Source of the DNA: an uncultured Burkholderiales bacterium
GTDB taxonomy: Bacteria; Pseudomonadota; Gammaproteobacteria; Burkholderiales; Burkholderiaceae_E
NCBI GenBank assembly: GCA_903831925.1
Contig: CAIKZV010000428.1
Span: 1-6,417 of the forward strand
Length of the DNA: 6,417 bases
Direction: 5' to 3'
Position numbers and translations under genes: made by a program
The notes under the pieces: generated by a model
Seen by the model: the letters and a program-made list of their open reading frames with translations, nothing else
The model's database searches: none
Told to the model about the DNA's origin: nothing
Shown: positions 1 through 6,240 of the stretch, one piece after another
Position numbering within the stretch: position 1 is the stretch's first letter
Layout: every line of letters begins with the position of its first letter

Positions 1-1
1 C

Positions 2-1780
2 GACCTGTTCGAGACCTACGCGGTGACCCTGATTGCCACGATGCTGCTGGGCGCACTGCTGCTCACCAACGCACCAATGGCCGCAGCGACCTATCCGCTG
101 GTTCTGGGCGGATTCGCAATCATCGCGTCGATCATCGGCTGCGCTTTCGTGAAAGCCGAACCGGGCAAGAAGATCATGAACGCGCTCTATCGCGGTCTGA
201 TCGTCGCGGGCGTGCTCGCCCTGATCGCCTTCTATCCGATCACCTCCTGGATGATCCCGGACAACGCGCTTGGCGGTACCGGCGCTGCGATGAAGGTCTA
301 TCTGTCGGCGGTGGTCGGCCTGGTTCTGACCGCGCTGCTGGTGGTCATCACCGAGTACTACACCGGCACCGAATACAAGCCGGTGCGCTATGTGGCGGCA
401 GCTTCCGAAACCGGTCACGGCACCAACATCATTGCGGGTCTTGCGGTGTCGATGAAGTCGACCGCCTGGCCGGTGCTGATGGTCTGCGGCGCGATCATCG
501 CCTCCTACTCGCTCGCAGGCCTGTACGGCATCGCGATCGCCGCGACCTCGATGCTGTCGATGGCCGGCATCATCGTCGCACTCGACGCCTACGGCCCGAT
601 CACCGACAACGCCGGCGGCATCGCCGAGATGGCCGGCATGCCCGAGTCGGTGCGTGCGATCACCGACCCGCTCGATGCGGTCGGCAACACCACCAAGGCG
701 GTGACCAAGGGCTATGCGATCGGTTCTGCCGGCCTGGCAGCGCTCGTCTTGTTTGCCGACTACACCCACGCGCTCGAGTCGGCCGGCAAGGCGGTCAGCT
801 TCGATCTGTCGAACCACATGGTCATCGTTGGCCTGTTCATCGGCGGCCTGGTGCCCTATCTGTTCGGCGCGATGGCAATGGAAGCGGTTGGCCGTGCTGC
901 CGGTTCGGTGGTGGTCGAGGTTCGCCGCCAGTTCCGCGAAATCAAGGGGATCATGGAAGGCACGGCCCAGCCGGAATACGGCCGCGCGGTCGACATGTTG
1001 ACCACCGCCGCCATCAAGGAAATGATCGTTCCGTCGCTGCTGCCGGTGGTGGTGCCGATTCTGGTCGGTCTGATCCTCGGGCCGGCAGCCCTCGGTGGCC
1101 TGCTGATGGGCACCATCGTCACCGGCCTGTTTGTGGCGATTTCGATGTGTACCGGCGGCGGCGCCTGGGACAATGCCAAGAAGTACATCGAAGAAGGCCA
1201 TCACGGCGGCAAGGGCAGCGAAGCCCACAAGGCAGCGGTCACCGGCGACACGGTCGGCGACCCCTACAAGGACACCGCAGGCCCTGCTGTCAATCCGCTG
1301 ATCAAGATCATCAACATCGTGGCGCTGCTGCTGGTGCCGGTGATCGGCAACTCGGTGCCTGGCGACGTCAAGGTCAGCCATGGCCCGGCGCCGACCGTCG
1401 TCGCCGCACCCGGTGCAGCCACTTCGGTCCCGGTGCCCGCGGCCACCACGGATGCCGCGAACGCGCAACCCGAGAAAGTCGTCCTGTTTTTCGAGACGGC
1501 CGAAAGCGCTCTGCCGGGTGATACCTCTGCGCAATCCGCCAAACTGGTGGCCTGGGTCATGGGCGCACCGGATCGCAAGGTCTCGATCTCGGGCTTTCAT
1601 GATTCGACCGGCGATGCGGCGCAAAACGCCGAACTCGCCAAGAACCGCGCTATGGCGGTGGCCGACCTGCTGAAATCGGCAGGCGTTCCTGAAGACCGAC
1701 TGGTGCTTCAGAAGCCGGCCCTGACCGATGCCGGTGGTGGGCGCGAAGCCCGCCGGGTCGAGATCTCGGCCCAGCCGTAA
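2..1780 (+). CDS. hppA: Membrane-bound K+-independent H+-translocating pyrophosphatase (3' part) with C-terminal OmpA-like domain
   Basis: Partial gene: the frame is open from base 2 and the N-terminus lies before the window. M-PPases hydrolyse cytoplasmic pyrophosphate and pump protons out across the inner membrane. The visible part starts in TM6 (DLFETYAVT) and holds about 11 hydrophobic helices, matching TM6-TM16 of the 16-helix family. Family motifs seen are EYYTGTEYKPVR, TDNAGGIAEMAGMP (from about 602), GNTTKAVTKG (683-712), WDNAKKYIEEG (from 1166) and GDTVGDPYKDTAGPAVN (1244-1294), so the visible catalytic Asp/Lys residues are intact. Lys (695-697) and Thr (704-706) in GNTTKAVTKG are the known signature of the K+-independent subfamily; K+-dependent enzymes have Ala at the Lys site. 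After TM16 (ends near 1348), where most family members stop, the frame runs through a Pro/Ala/Thr-rich linker (about 1350-1470) into an OmpA/MotB-like domain (1472-1777). Upstream catalytic DNVGDNVGD lies outside the window. Pyrophosphatase identity is very secure, the OmpA call strong. Confidence 0.96.
   Translation, partial: DLFETYAVTLIATMLLGALLLTNAPMAAATYPLVLGGFAIIASIIGCAFVKAEPGKKIMNALYRGLIVAGVLALIAFYPITSWMIPDNALGGTGAAMKVYLSAVVGLVLTALLVVITEYYTGTEYKPVRYVAAASETGHGTNIIAGLAVSMKSTAWPVLMVCGAIIASYSLAGLYGIAIAATSMLSMAGIIVALDAYGPITDNAGGIAEMAGMPESVRAITDPLDAVGNTTKAVTKGYAIGSAGLAALVLFADYTHALESAGKAVSFDLSNHMVIVGLFIGGLVPYLFGAMAMEAVGRAAGSVVVEVRRQFREIKGIMEGTAQPEYGRAVDMLTTAAIKEMIVPSLLPVVVPILVGLILGPAALGGLLMGTIVTGLFVAISMCTGGGAWDNAKKYIEEGHHGGKGSEAHKAAVTGDTVGDPYKDTAGPAVNPLIKIINIVALLLVPVIGNSVPGDVKVSHGPAPTVVAAPGAATSVPVPAATTDAANAQPEKVVLFFETAESALPGDTSAQSAKLVAWVMGAPDRKVSISGFHDSTGDAAQNAELAKNRAMAVADLLKSAGVPEDRLVLQKPALTDAGGGREARRVEISAQP
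1472..1777 (+). other. OmpA-like peptidoglycan-binding domain fused to the HppA C-terminus
   Basis: About 102 residues at the end of the hppA frame fit the OmpA_C/MotB fold. The domain opens with a VVLFFETAESALP strand-turn. Next comes ISGFHDSTGD, equivalent to the GHTDxxG motif, with its Asp at 1601-1603. Then NAELAKNRAMAVADLL fits the Nx2LSx2RAx2Vx3L signature, with Asn at 1625-1627, Arg at 1646-1648 and Ala in place of Ser. It closes with ARRVEI, like the usual NRRVEI end. The Asp and Arg are the two positions known in OmpA proteins to hold the diaminopimelate of peptidoglycan, so binding ability looks preserved. M-PPases have 16 helices with both ends outside the cytoplasm, so this domain should be periplasmic. 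That it anchors the pump to the cell wall is inference. Confidence 0.85.
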
Positions 1781-1786
1781 ATCCAG

Positions 1787-1834
1787 CGGTTGATCAGTGC
1801 CGCGCCATCACGGTGGCACGGTACTGATCAACCG
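1787..1834. terminator. Long hairpin between convergent hppA and amidase genes
   Basis: Perfect 12-bp inverted repeat: CGGTTGATCAGT at 1787-1798 and its complement ACTGATCAACCG at 1823-1834. The stem can continue inward through a G-T pair and three more pairs (to 1802/1819). After one mismatch (1803/1818) there are four further pairs (1804-1807 with 1814-1817), leaving a 6-nt loop. It begins 7 bp after the hppA stop and ends 11 bp before the amidase stop, the expected place for a bidirectional terminator. Neither side has a T-tract, so it may act with Rho or as an mRNA 3'-end stabiliser rather than as a classical intrinsic terminator. Confidence 0.5.
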
Positions 1835-1845
1835 GTGATAGGCCC

Positions 1846-3243
1846 TCAGTGGCCTGATTCGGCGACAGACTGTCCCTCGATCCATCGAGCCAGCCCGAGC
1901 AGGGCTGCATCACGATCGCGGGCGCCCACCAGCTGGATGCTTGCGGGCAGCGACTCAACGCTGCCCCCCGGCAGACTGATCGCAGGAAAGCCGGCAAAAC
2001 TGAAGGGCAGCGTCTGCCCCAGGACCGCCTCGCGAACGGTCACCATCCCCGACTCGACCTCGACCTCGGTCTGACCCCGCAAGGGCGGCGGCACGGCCGA
2101 TGACGGCAGCACCAGCGCGTCGTGATCACGCAGCAGCGCATCGAGCTCGACTCTCAGTGCCTCGCGAAACTGCAGGGCCTCGAGATAGGTGCGCAGTGCG
2201 ACCTGCTCGCCAAGGCGCATCGGTGCCAGCACACCGGGCGAAAAGCCCTCGCCGCCGGACGCAAGTACCGCGCGGTGAACATGGGCGGCCTCGGCGCGAG
2301 CAATCACGGTGTACTGAGCACTCGAATCCATCATGACCGGCGTCACCACCTCGGTGATATCGGCCTGCGCGCGCCAGTCTGCGAGCCTGGACTCGAACCA
2401 CGCCCGCATCGCCGGATGCAGGCGGCCGGCCAGCCAGCGCGCCGGCACGGCCAGCCGCGGCCTGCGGGCCACGCGTGCATGGGCTGTGCGTCGGCCCGAC
2501 ATTGCCTCGAACATCAGGGCGGCGTCATCGACCGATCGCGTGAGCGGTCCGGCGTGATCGCAGGTCCAGGACAGGTGCAAGGCACCGGCAAGCGGAATCG
2601 CGCCGAAGGTGGGTTTGAAGCCGACCACCCCCGAGAAGGCCGCCGGAATGCGCACCGACCCGCCGGTATCGCTGCCGATGCCGGCCAGGCCGATGCCGAC
2701 TGCCACCGCGACGCCTGCGCCACTCGACGAGCCGCCCGCCTGGCGCGCCGGATCGTAGGGGTTGAGAACATCACCGGTCCAGATGTTTTCACCCGTGGCG
2801 CCCAGCGCGATCTCATGCATGTTGGTTTTGGCAAAGACCAGCGCACCGGCCGCACGCAAGCGGCTCACCGCGAGCGCCTCACCGCCGAAATCGGGCAGTC
2901 GGGCTCGGGTGCCGGCCGCGGTCGGCATGCCGGTCACGTTGAAGAGATCCTTGATGGTCACCGGCACGCCATGCAAAGGGCGCAACGGTAACCCTGCGAG
3001 GCGCTGCACATCGAGCGCATCGGCATCGCGTGCCGCCGCATCGAAATCGACCCAGGCAATCGCATTCAGATCGCGATGCGCTTCATGCGCTGCACGGGCA
3101 GATTCGAGCAGGTCCCGACTGGAGAGCCCACCCTGGGCCTGCGCGGACACCGCGGCGCGGATTCCGGGGCTGACCGTGCCGGGTTGCATGGCGGGGGATT
3201 GGGCCAGGCCCGCGGCGATAACGGAAGAAGGCGATGAATTCAT
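1846..3243 (-). CDS. Amidase (amidase signature family)
   Basis: A complete 465-residue amidase-signature hydrolase, the usual length for the family, which cleaves carboxamides to acid and ammonia or amine. The Ser-cisSer-Lys triad is intact: Lys98 in HGVPVTIKDL, cis-Ser172 in AGGSSSGAG and nucleophile Ser196 in GSDTGGSVRIPA. The Ser172-Ser196 spacing of 24 equals that of FAAH (217/241). Other family landmarks are FAKTNMHE (about 137-144), NPYDPARQAGG (161-171) and SGVVGFKPTFG (204-214). No signal peptide or membrane segment is seen, so it is probably cytoplasmic. The C-terminal third, which sets substrate choice, gives no specific clue. GatA (Glu-tRNA amidotransferase subunit A) shares the fold, but no gatB or gatC is present. 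The ATG at 3243 is the only plausible start: no upstream ATG, GTG or TTG is in frame nearby. The closest Shine-Dalgarno-like string (AAGGGAG, 3261-3267 on the reverse strand) is 17 nt away, unusually far. It is transcribed divergently from ggt and converges on hppA. The exact substrate is unknown. Confidence 0.93.
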   Translation of the reverse strand: MNSSPSSVIAAGLAQSPAMQPGTVSPGIRAAVSAQAQGGLSSRDLLESARAAHEAHRDLNAIAWVDFDAAARDADALDVQRLAGLPLRPLHGVPVTIKDLFNVTGMPTAAGTRARLPDFGGEALAVSRLRAAGALVFAKTNMHEIALGATGENIWTGDVLNPYDPARQAGGSSSGAGVAVAVGIGLAGIGSDTGGSVRIPAAFSGVVGFKPTFGAIPLAGALHLSWTCDHAGPLTRSVDDAALMFEAMSGRRTAHARVARRPRLAVPARWLAGRLHPAMRAWFESRLADWRAQADITEVVTPVMMDSSAQYTVIARAEAAHVHRAVLASGGEGFSPGVLAPMRLGEQVALRTYLEALQFREALRVELDALLRDHDALVLPSSAVPPPLRGQTEVEVESGMVTVREAVLGQTLPFSFAGFPAISLPGGSVESLPASIQLVGARDRDAALLGLARWIEGQSVAESGH

Positions 3244-3300
3244 CGACGTATAGTAACGGGCTCCCTTGCCGCGGAACAGGCCGCAGTCGGTTCGCCTTAG

Positions 3301-3335
3301 TTGATCGACTTAATCGATTGCACTGGTCGATCGAC
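3301..3335. promoter_or_regulatory. Palindrome cluster in the amidase/ggt divergent intergenic region (possible operator)
   Basis: The 156-bp gap between the divergent amidase and ggt genes must hold promoters for both. Inside it lie GATCGAC (3303-3309), the 8-bp palindrome AATCGATT (3312-3319) and the 10-bp palindrome GTCGATCGAC (3326-3335). GATCGAC and GTCGATC (3326-3332) also form an inverted repeat. The stretch is more AT-rich than its surroundings. A binding site for a regulator of one or both genes is possible, but no convincing -35/-10 pair was found and no regulator gene is visible. Confidence 0.25.
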
Positions 3336-3360
3336 CTGCCCGGACACACCGCAGAGATGA

Positions 3361-3386
3361 GTCCAGCCATGAGCGTCCAGCCATGA
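3361..3386 (+). repeat. 12-bp direct repeat in the ggt leader
   Basis: GTCCAGCCATGA occurs at 3361-3372 and again at 3375-3386, separated by two bases, just upstream of ggt. A third partial unit (ATGAGTCCAGCC, from 3357) precedes it, so the leader reads as a short degenerate tandem duplication. Each copy carries an ATG, none in the ggt frame. Confidence 0.7.
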
Positions 3387-3393
3387 CCTTTCT

Positions 3394-3397
3394 GGAG
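3394..3397 (+). promoter_or_regulatory. Ribosome binding site that decides the ggt start
   Basis: GGAG at 3394-3397 is the only Shine-Dalgarno-like string ahead of ggt. It lies 8 nt before the TTG at 3406 but only 2 nt before the GTG at 3400, so it favours the TTG start. No in-frame ATG precedes the hydrophobic core of the signal peptide. Confidence 0.5.
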
Positions 3398-3405
3398 ACG
3401 TGCCC

Positions 3406-5358
3406 TTGAAGCACCGCGATTCGATACCTGTGACGCAGATCACGCACCACCTGCTGCGAGCCCTGACTGCTGCGATCTTCGGTCTGATGCTCGGCACTGC
3501 GCTTGCGCAGACCGCCCCAACCCAACCCGAGGCCGCCAGCGGGCAGACCGCGCGGTCGCTGGTGCGTGGCAGCCACATGATGGCCGCCACCGCCAACCCG
3601 CATGCCACGCGAGCCGCCTTCATGATGCTTGAGCGCGGCGGTTCGGCGCTCGATGCCGCGATTGCCGCGCAGATGATGCTGACGCTCACCGAGCCGCAGT
3701 CCTCGGGCATCGGCGGAGGCGCCTTTCTGATGCACTACGACGCGAGAACCCGTGCTGTGCAGGCCTGGGATGGCCGCGAAACCGCCCCGGCAGCCGCTAC
3801 CGAAAAGCTCTTCGAAGGCCCCGACGGCAAGCCGCTGGCCTTCTTCGATGCGGTGGTCGGTGGCCGATCGGTCGGCACGCCAGGCGTGCTGCGAATGCTC
3901 GAGGCGGCTCATGTGCAGCATGGTCGCCTGCCCTGGGCGATGCTCTTCGAGCCGGCGATCAGGCTGGCTGACCAGGGCTTCGAGGTCAGTGCGCGACTGA
4001 ACCGGCTGCTTGCCATCGAGCCCCACCTCAGACGTGACCCGTCTGCCGCCCGCTATTTCTATGATGCGAACGGCACGCCCTGGCCGGTCGGCCATCGCCT
4101 GAAAAACCCCGAGTTGGCCGATACGCTCACGCAGATCGCCCGACGCGGCAGCCTTGCGCTGCACACCGGTCCGATTGCGCGCGACATTGTCGCGGCGGTT
4201 CGCTCGCATCCGATCAACCCGGGGCTGCTCGATGAACGCGACCTGGCCTTTTATCAGCCGAAGGTCCGCACGCCGCTGTGCTCGAGCTTTCGCGGCCGAA
4301 CGATCTGCGGCATGCCGGCGCCCTCGTCGGGCGCAATCGCGGTCGCTCAGATTCTGGGCCTCTATGACGCGGCGGGTGCGCCGCGCTTTGCCTCGGCCGA
4401 TGCGACCCCACAAGCCGAAGGGGCGCATGTCTTTGCCGAGGCCGGAAGGCTCGCCTTTGCCGACCGCAATCAGTACGTCGCAGACCCCGACTTCGTGAAG
4501 CAGCCAACAGGGATGATCGACCCCGACTATCTCAAGCGGCGCGCGAGCCTCATCGGTCCGCGCGACATGGGGCGCGCGCTGCCCGGCGATCCGCCGGGTG
4601 CGCCGCCGCTGAAGGTGAGCGAAGCAACGCTTGAGCAGCCCGGCACCTCGCATCTGTCAATCATCGACGCCTGGGGCAATGCGATTGCGATGACCACCAC
4701 CATCGAGGACCAGTTCGGCGCCCGTCTGATGGTGCGCGGATTCCTGCTCAACAATCAGCTCACCGATTTTTCCTTCGCCGCGCAGGCCAATGGCATACCG
4801 GTGGCCAATCGGGTCGAGCCGGGCAAGCGGCCCCGCAGTTCGATGGCGCCCACGCTGGTCTTCGCGCAGGCCGCCCCCTCCACCTCATCTGCCCCCTCAT
4901 CGGCCACCTCATCGGCCATCACCGCGCCAACCGCATCCGCGCGACATCACCCGCAAACCGACCGTGCTTCGACCCGGTCATCGGCCATCGCTGCAAAGCC
5001 CCACGCCGCTGAGGTGATCGCACCCGGCCCGCTGCTGATGACGCTCGGCTCGCCCGGCGGCTCGCAGATCATCGGCTATGTCGCCCGCACGCTGCTCGCC
5101 ACGATCAGCGACGGCCTGGATGTCCAGACCGCTATCAGCATGCCGAATCTGGGTAACCGCAACGGTCCGACCGAACTCGAAGCCGGCAGGGTGAGCGCCG
5201 GCCTTGCCGATTCGCTGCGCGCACGAGGCCATGAAATCCGGGAAATCGACATGACCAGCGGCCTGCAGGCGATCGAACGGCGGTGTGATCGGGCGGGTCG
5301 GTGTACGCTTGCCGGCGGAGCCGATCCGCGCCGCGAAGGCCTCGTGATCGGTCGCTGA
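3406..5358 (+). CDS. ggt: Gamma-glutamyltransferase (glutathione hydrolase), periplasmic
   Basis: An Ntn-hydrolase that cleaves or transfers the gamma-glutamyl group of glutathione and related peptides. About 650 residues from a TTG start; an in-frame GTG at 3400 is the alternative. Residues 1-34 form a Sec signal (basic start, hydrophobic ALTAAIFGLMLG, cleavage after ALA), so it acts in the periplasm. Family landmarks in order: EPQSSGIGGGAF; DGRETAP (Arg124, equivalent to the glutamate-binding Arg114 of E. coli GGT); CGMPAPSSG; PGTSHLS with Thr414, the residue where the precursor self-cleaves and which becomes the nucleophile; LLNNQLTDFS (Gln451 and Asp454); GKRPRSSMAPT; GSPGGS; GADPRREG. 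The E. coli lid loop after the NNQ motif is short here, and the E. coli Asn411 position is Glu in TIEDQFG, a variant known in other GGTs. Oddity: about 50 extra Ser/Ala/Thr/Pro-rich residues (around 487-541) lie between SSMAPTLVF and LLMTLGSPGGS, where E. coli has a short turn. All catalytic motifs are intact, so activity is expected. It is divergent from the amidase, with the SDR gene 41 bp downstream. Confidence 0.95.
   Translation: MKHRDSIPVTQITHHLLRALTAAIFGLMLGTALAQTAPTQPEAASGQTARSLVRGSHMMAATANPHATRAAFMMLERGGSALDAAIAAQMMLTLTEPQSSGIGGGAFLMHYDARTRAVQAWDGRETAPAAATEKLFEGPDGKPLAFFDAVVGGRSVGTPGVLRMLEAAHVQHGRLPWAMLFEPAIRLADQGFEVSARLNRLLAIEPHLRRDPSAARYFYDANGTPWPVGHRLKNPELADTLTQIARRGSLALHTGPIARDIVAAVRSHPINPGLLDERDLAFYQPKVRTPLCSSFRGRTICGMPAPSSGAIAVAQILGLYDAAGAPRFASADATPQAEGAHVFAEAGRLAFADRNQYVADPDFVKQPTGMIDPDYLKRRASLIGPRDMGRALPGDPPGAPPLKVSEATLEQPGTSHLSIIDAWGNAIAMTTTIEDQFGARLMVRGFLLNNQLTDFSFAAQANGIPVANRVEPGKRPRSSMAPTLVFAQAAPSTSSAPSSATSSAITAPTASARHHPQTDRASTRSSAIAAKPHAAEVIAPGPLLMTLGSPGGSQIIGYVARTLLATISDGLDVQTAISMPNLGNRNGPTELEAGRVSAGLADSLRARGHEIREIDMTSGLQAIERRCDRAGRCTLAGGADPRREGLVIGR
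4883..4918 (+). repeat. ggt: 12-bp tandem repeat (3 copies) inside ggt
   Basis: Three adjoining 12-bp units: CCTCATCTGCCC, CCTCATCGGCCA and CCTCATCGGCCA. The period is a multiple of three, so the frame is kept and the repeat encodes TSSA-PSSA-TSSA. It lies at the start of the low-complexity insertion of the GGT small subunit. Another TCATCGGCCATC-like string recurs near 4978-4989. This pattern suggests growth by replication slippage. Confidence 0.85.
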
Positions 5359-5388
5359 TCAAAGATCCCAACACAATCAACCCACAGC

Positions 5389-5393
5389 AGGAG
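5389..5393 (+). promoter_or_regulatory. Ribosome binding site of the SDR gene
   Basis: AGGAG at 5389-5393 lies 6 nt before the ATG at 5400. This near-ideal site fixes the start against the longer open frame that runs back to 5301 inside ggt. Confidence 0.85.
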
Positions 5394-5399
5394 ACAACC

Positions 5400-6164
5400 A
5401 TGAGTCTTTTCGATCTGACCGGCAAGGTCGCCATCGTCACCGGTTCGAGCCGCGGTATCGGCCGCTCGATCGCCCTCAATTTTGCCGCCCACGGTGCGCG
5501 TGTCGTGGTCTCGAGCCGCAAGGCCGACGCCTGCGAAGCCGTCGTGAAAGAGATCCGCGATGCCGGCGGCGAAGCGATCTCGATCCCGGCCAACATCTCC
5601 GACAAGCAGGGCCTGCAAGCCCTGGTCGACGGTACCCGCAAGGCCTTCGGCCCGATCGATATCCTGGTGTGCAATGCCGCGTCCAATCCTTACTTCGGCC
5701 CGGCAGCCGGCATGGGCGACGAGGTCTTCGAAAAGATCATGCGCAACAACGTGCTGTCGAACCACTGGCTGTGCACGATGGTCAGGCCCGACATGGTGGC
5801 CAAGAAAGACGGCGCGATCATCATCGTGTCCTCTATCGGCGGCCTGAAAGGCTCGACCGAGATCGGCGCCTACTGCATCTCGAAAGCCGCCGACATGCAG
5901 CTTGCCCGCAACCTCGCCTGCGAGTGGGGCCCCGACAACATCCGCGTCAACTGCATCGCCCCCGGCCTGATCAAGACCGACTTCGCCAAAGCGCTCTATG
6001 AAGATCCGAAGCGCAAGGCCGCCGCCGAAGCACGCTTTCCGCTTCGCCGGCTCGGTGAGCCCGACGATATCGGTGGCATCGCGGTGATGCTTGCCAGCCG
6101 CGCCGGCGCCTTCATTACCGGCCAGTCGATCGTCTCCGATGGTGGCGCCACGATCACCGGCTGA
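5400..6164 (+). CDS. SDR family NAD(P)-dependent oxidoreductase (DHRS4-like)
   Basis: A complete 254-residue classical short-chain dehydrogenase/reductase, the typical size, probably a soluble cytoplasmic tetramer. The Rossmann glycine motif is TGSSRGIG (14-21), followed by the NAAS motif (92-95). The catalytic set is Asn117, Ser145 (IIVSSIGG), Tyr158 and Lys162 (YCISK). The stretch NCIAPGLIKTDF and the end RRLGEPDDIGGIA...ITGQSIVSDGG are typical of the family. Arg18 and Arg40 (SSRK after strand 2), with no acidic residue at the end of strand 2, favour NADP(H) over NAD(H); this is inference. The NPYFG and APGLIKT wording resembles DHRS4-type carbonyl reductases and bacterial relatives, rather than FabG. 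It follows ggt by 41 bp with no terminator in between and its own strong RBS, so co-transcription is possible. A hairpin terminator follows it. The downstream convergent gene is an acyl-CoA ligase, which hints at lipid or carbonyl metabolism, but the substrate cannot be read from the sequence. Confidence 0.94.
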   Translation: MSLFDLTGKVAIVTGSSRGIGRSIALNFAAHGARVVVSSRKADACEAVVKEIRDAGGEAISIPANISDKQGLQALVDGTRKAFGPIDILVCNAASNPYFGPAAGMGDEVFEKIMRNNVLSNHWLCTMVRPDMVAKKDGAIIIVSSIGGLKGSTEIGAYCISKAADMQLARNLACEWGPDNIRVNCIAPGLIKTDFAKALYEDPKRKAAAEARFPLRRLGEPDDIGGIAVMLASRAGAFITGQSIVSDGGATITG

Positions 6165-6190
6165 CCCTGAGTCGCGCAGCGGCGCTCGGT

Positions 6191-6212
6191 CATCAGGCCG
6201 GCATCAGGCCGG
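6191..6212 (+). repeat. 11-bp tandem repeat downstream of the SDR gene
   Basis: CATCAGGCCGG occurs twice head to tail (6191-6201 and 6202-6212), followed by a degenerate third unit TGCGGTGCCGG (6213-6223). GCCGG (6208-6212) and CCGGC (6220-6224) can also pair. It is non-coding, and no function is evident. Confidence 0.7.
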
Positions 6213-6240
6213 TGCGGTGCCGGCGCCCTGCCAGCCTGAG

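Noticed and set aside
23..25. GTG as the start of hppA
   Set aside because: The frame is open and homologous (DLFETYA) from base 2, so this is an internal valine codon in TM6 and the true start is upstream of the window.
2122..2991. 289-codon open frame on the + strand opposite the amidase
   Set aside because: The amidase strand carries the intact catalytic triad. This frame is Arg/Gly/His-rich, lacks a domain and has no credible RBS.
1846..3243. Amidase as GatA of the Glu-tRNA(Gln) amidotransferase
   Set aside because: No gatB or gatC neighbours are visible, and the gene stands alone next to ggt. The signature alone cannot support this name.
3301..3346. Sigma70 promoter for ggt using TTGATC or TTGCAC as -35
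   Set aside because: No acceptable -10 box lies at 16-18 bp spacing downstream of either.
3310..4653. 447-codon open frame on the - strand opposite ggt
   Set aside because: It is antisense to a clear GGT with all family motifs. The translation is Arg/Gly-rich, shows no recognisable domain and is a typical shadow in GC-rich DNA.
5301..5399. N-terminal extension of the SDR gene into the end of ggt
   Set aside because: The SDR fold begins right after the ATG at 5400 (MSLFDLTGKVAIVTG), which has a near-ideal RBS. The extension is Arg/Ser-rich out-of-frame ggt sequence.
5076..5765. 229-codon open frame on the - strand across the ggt/SDR junction
   Set aside because: It overlaps two well-supported genes and the SDR RBS, and its composition is that of a shadow frame.
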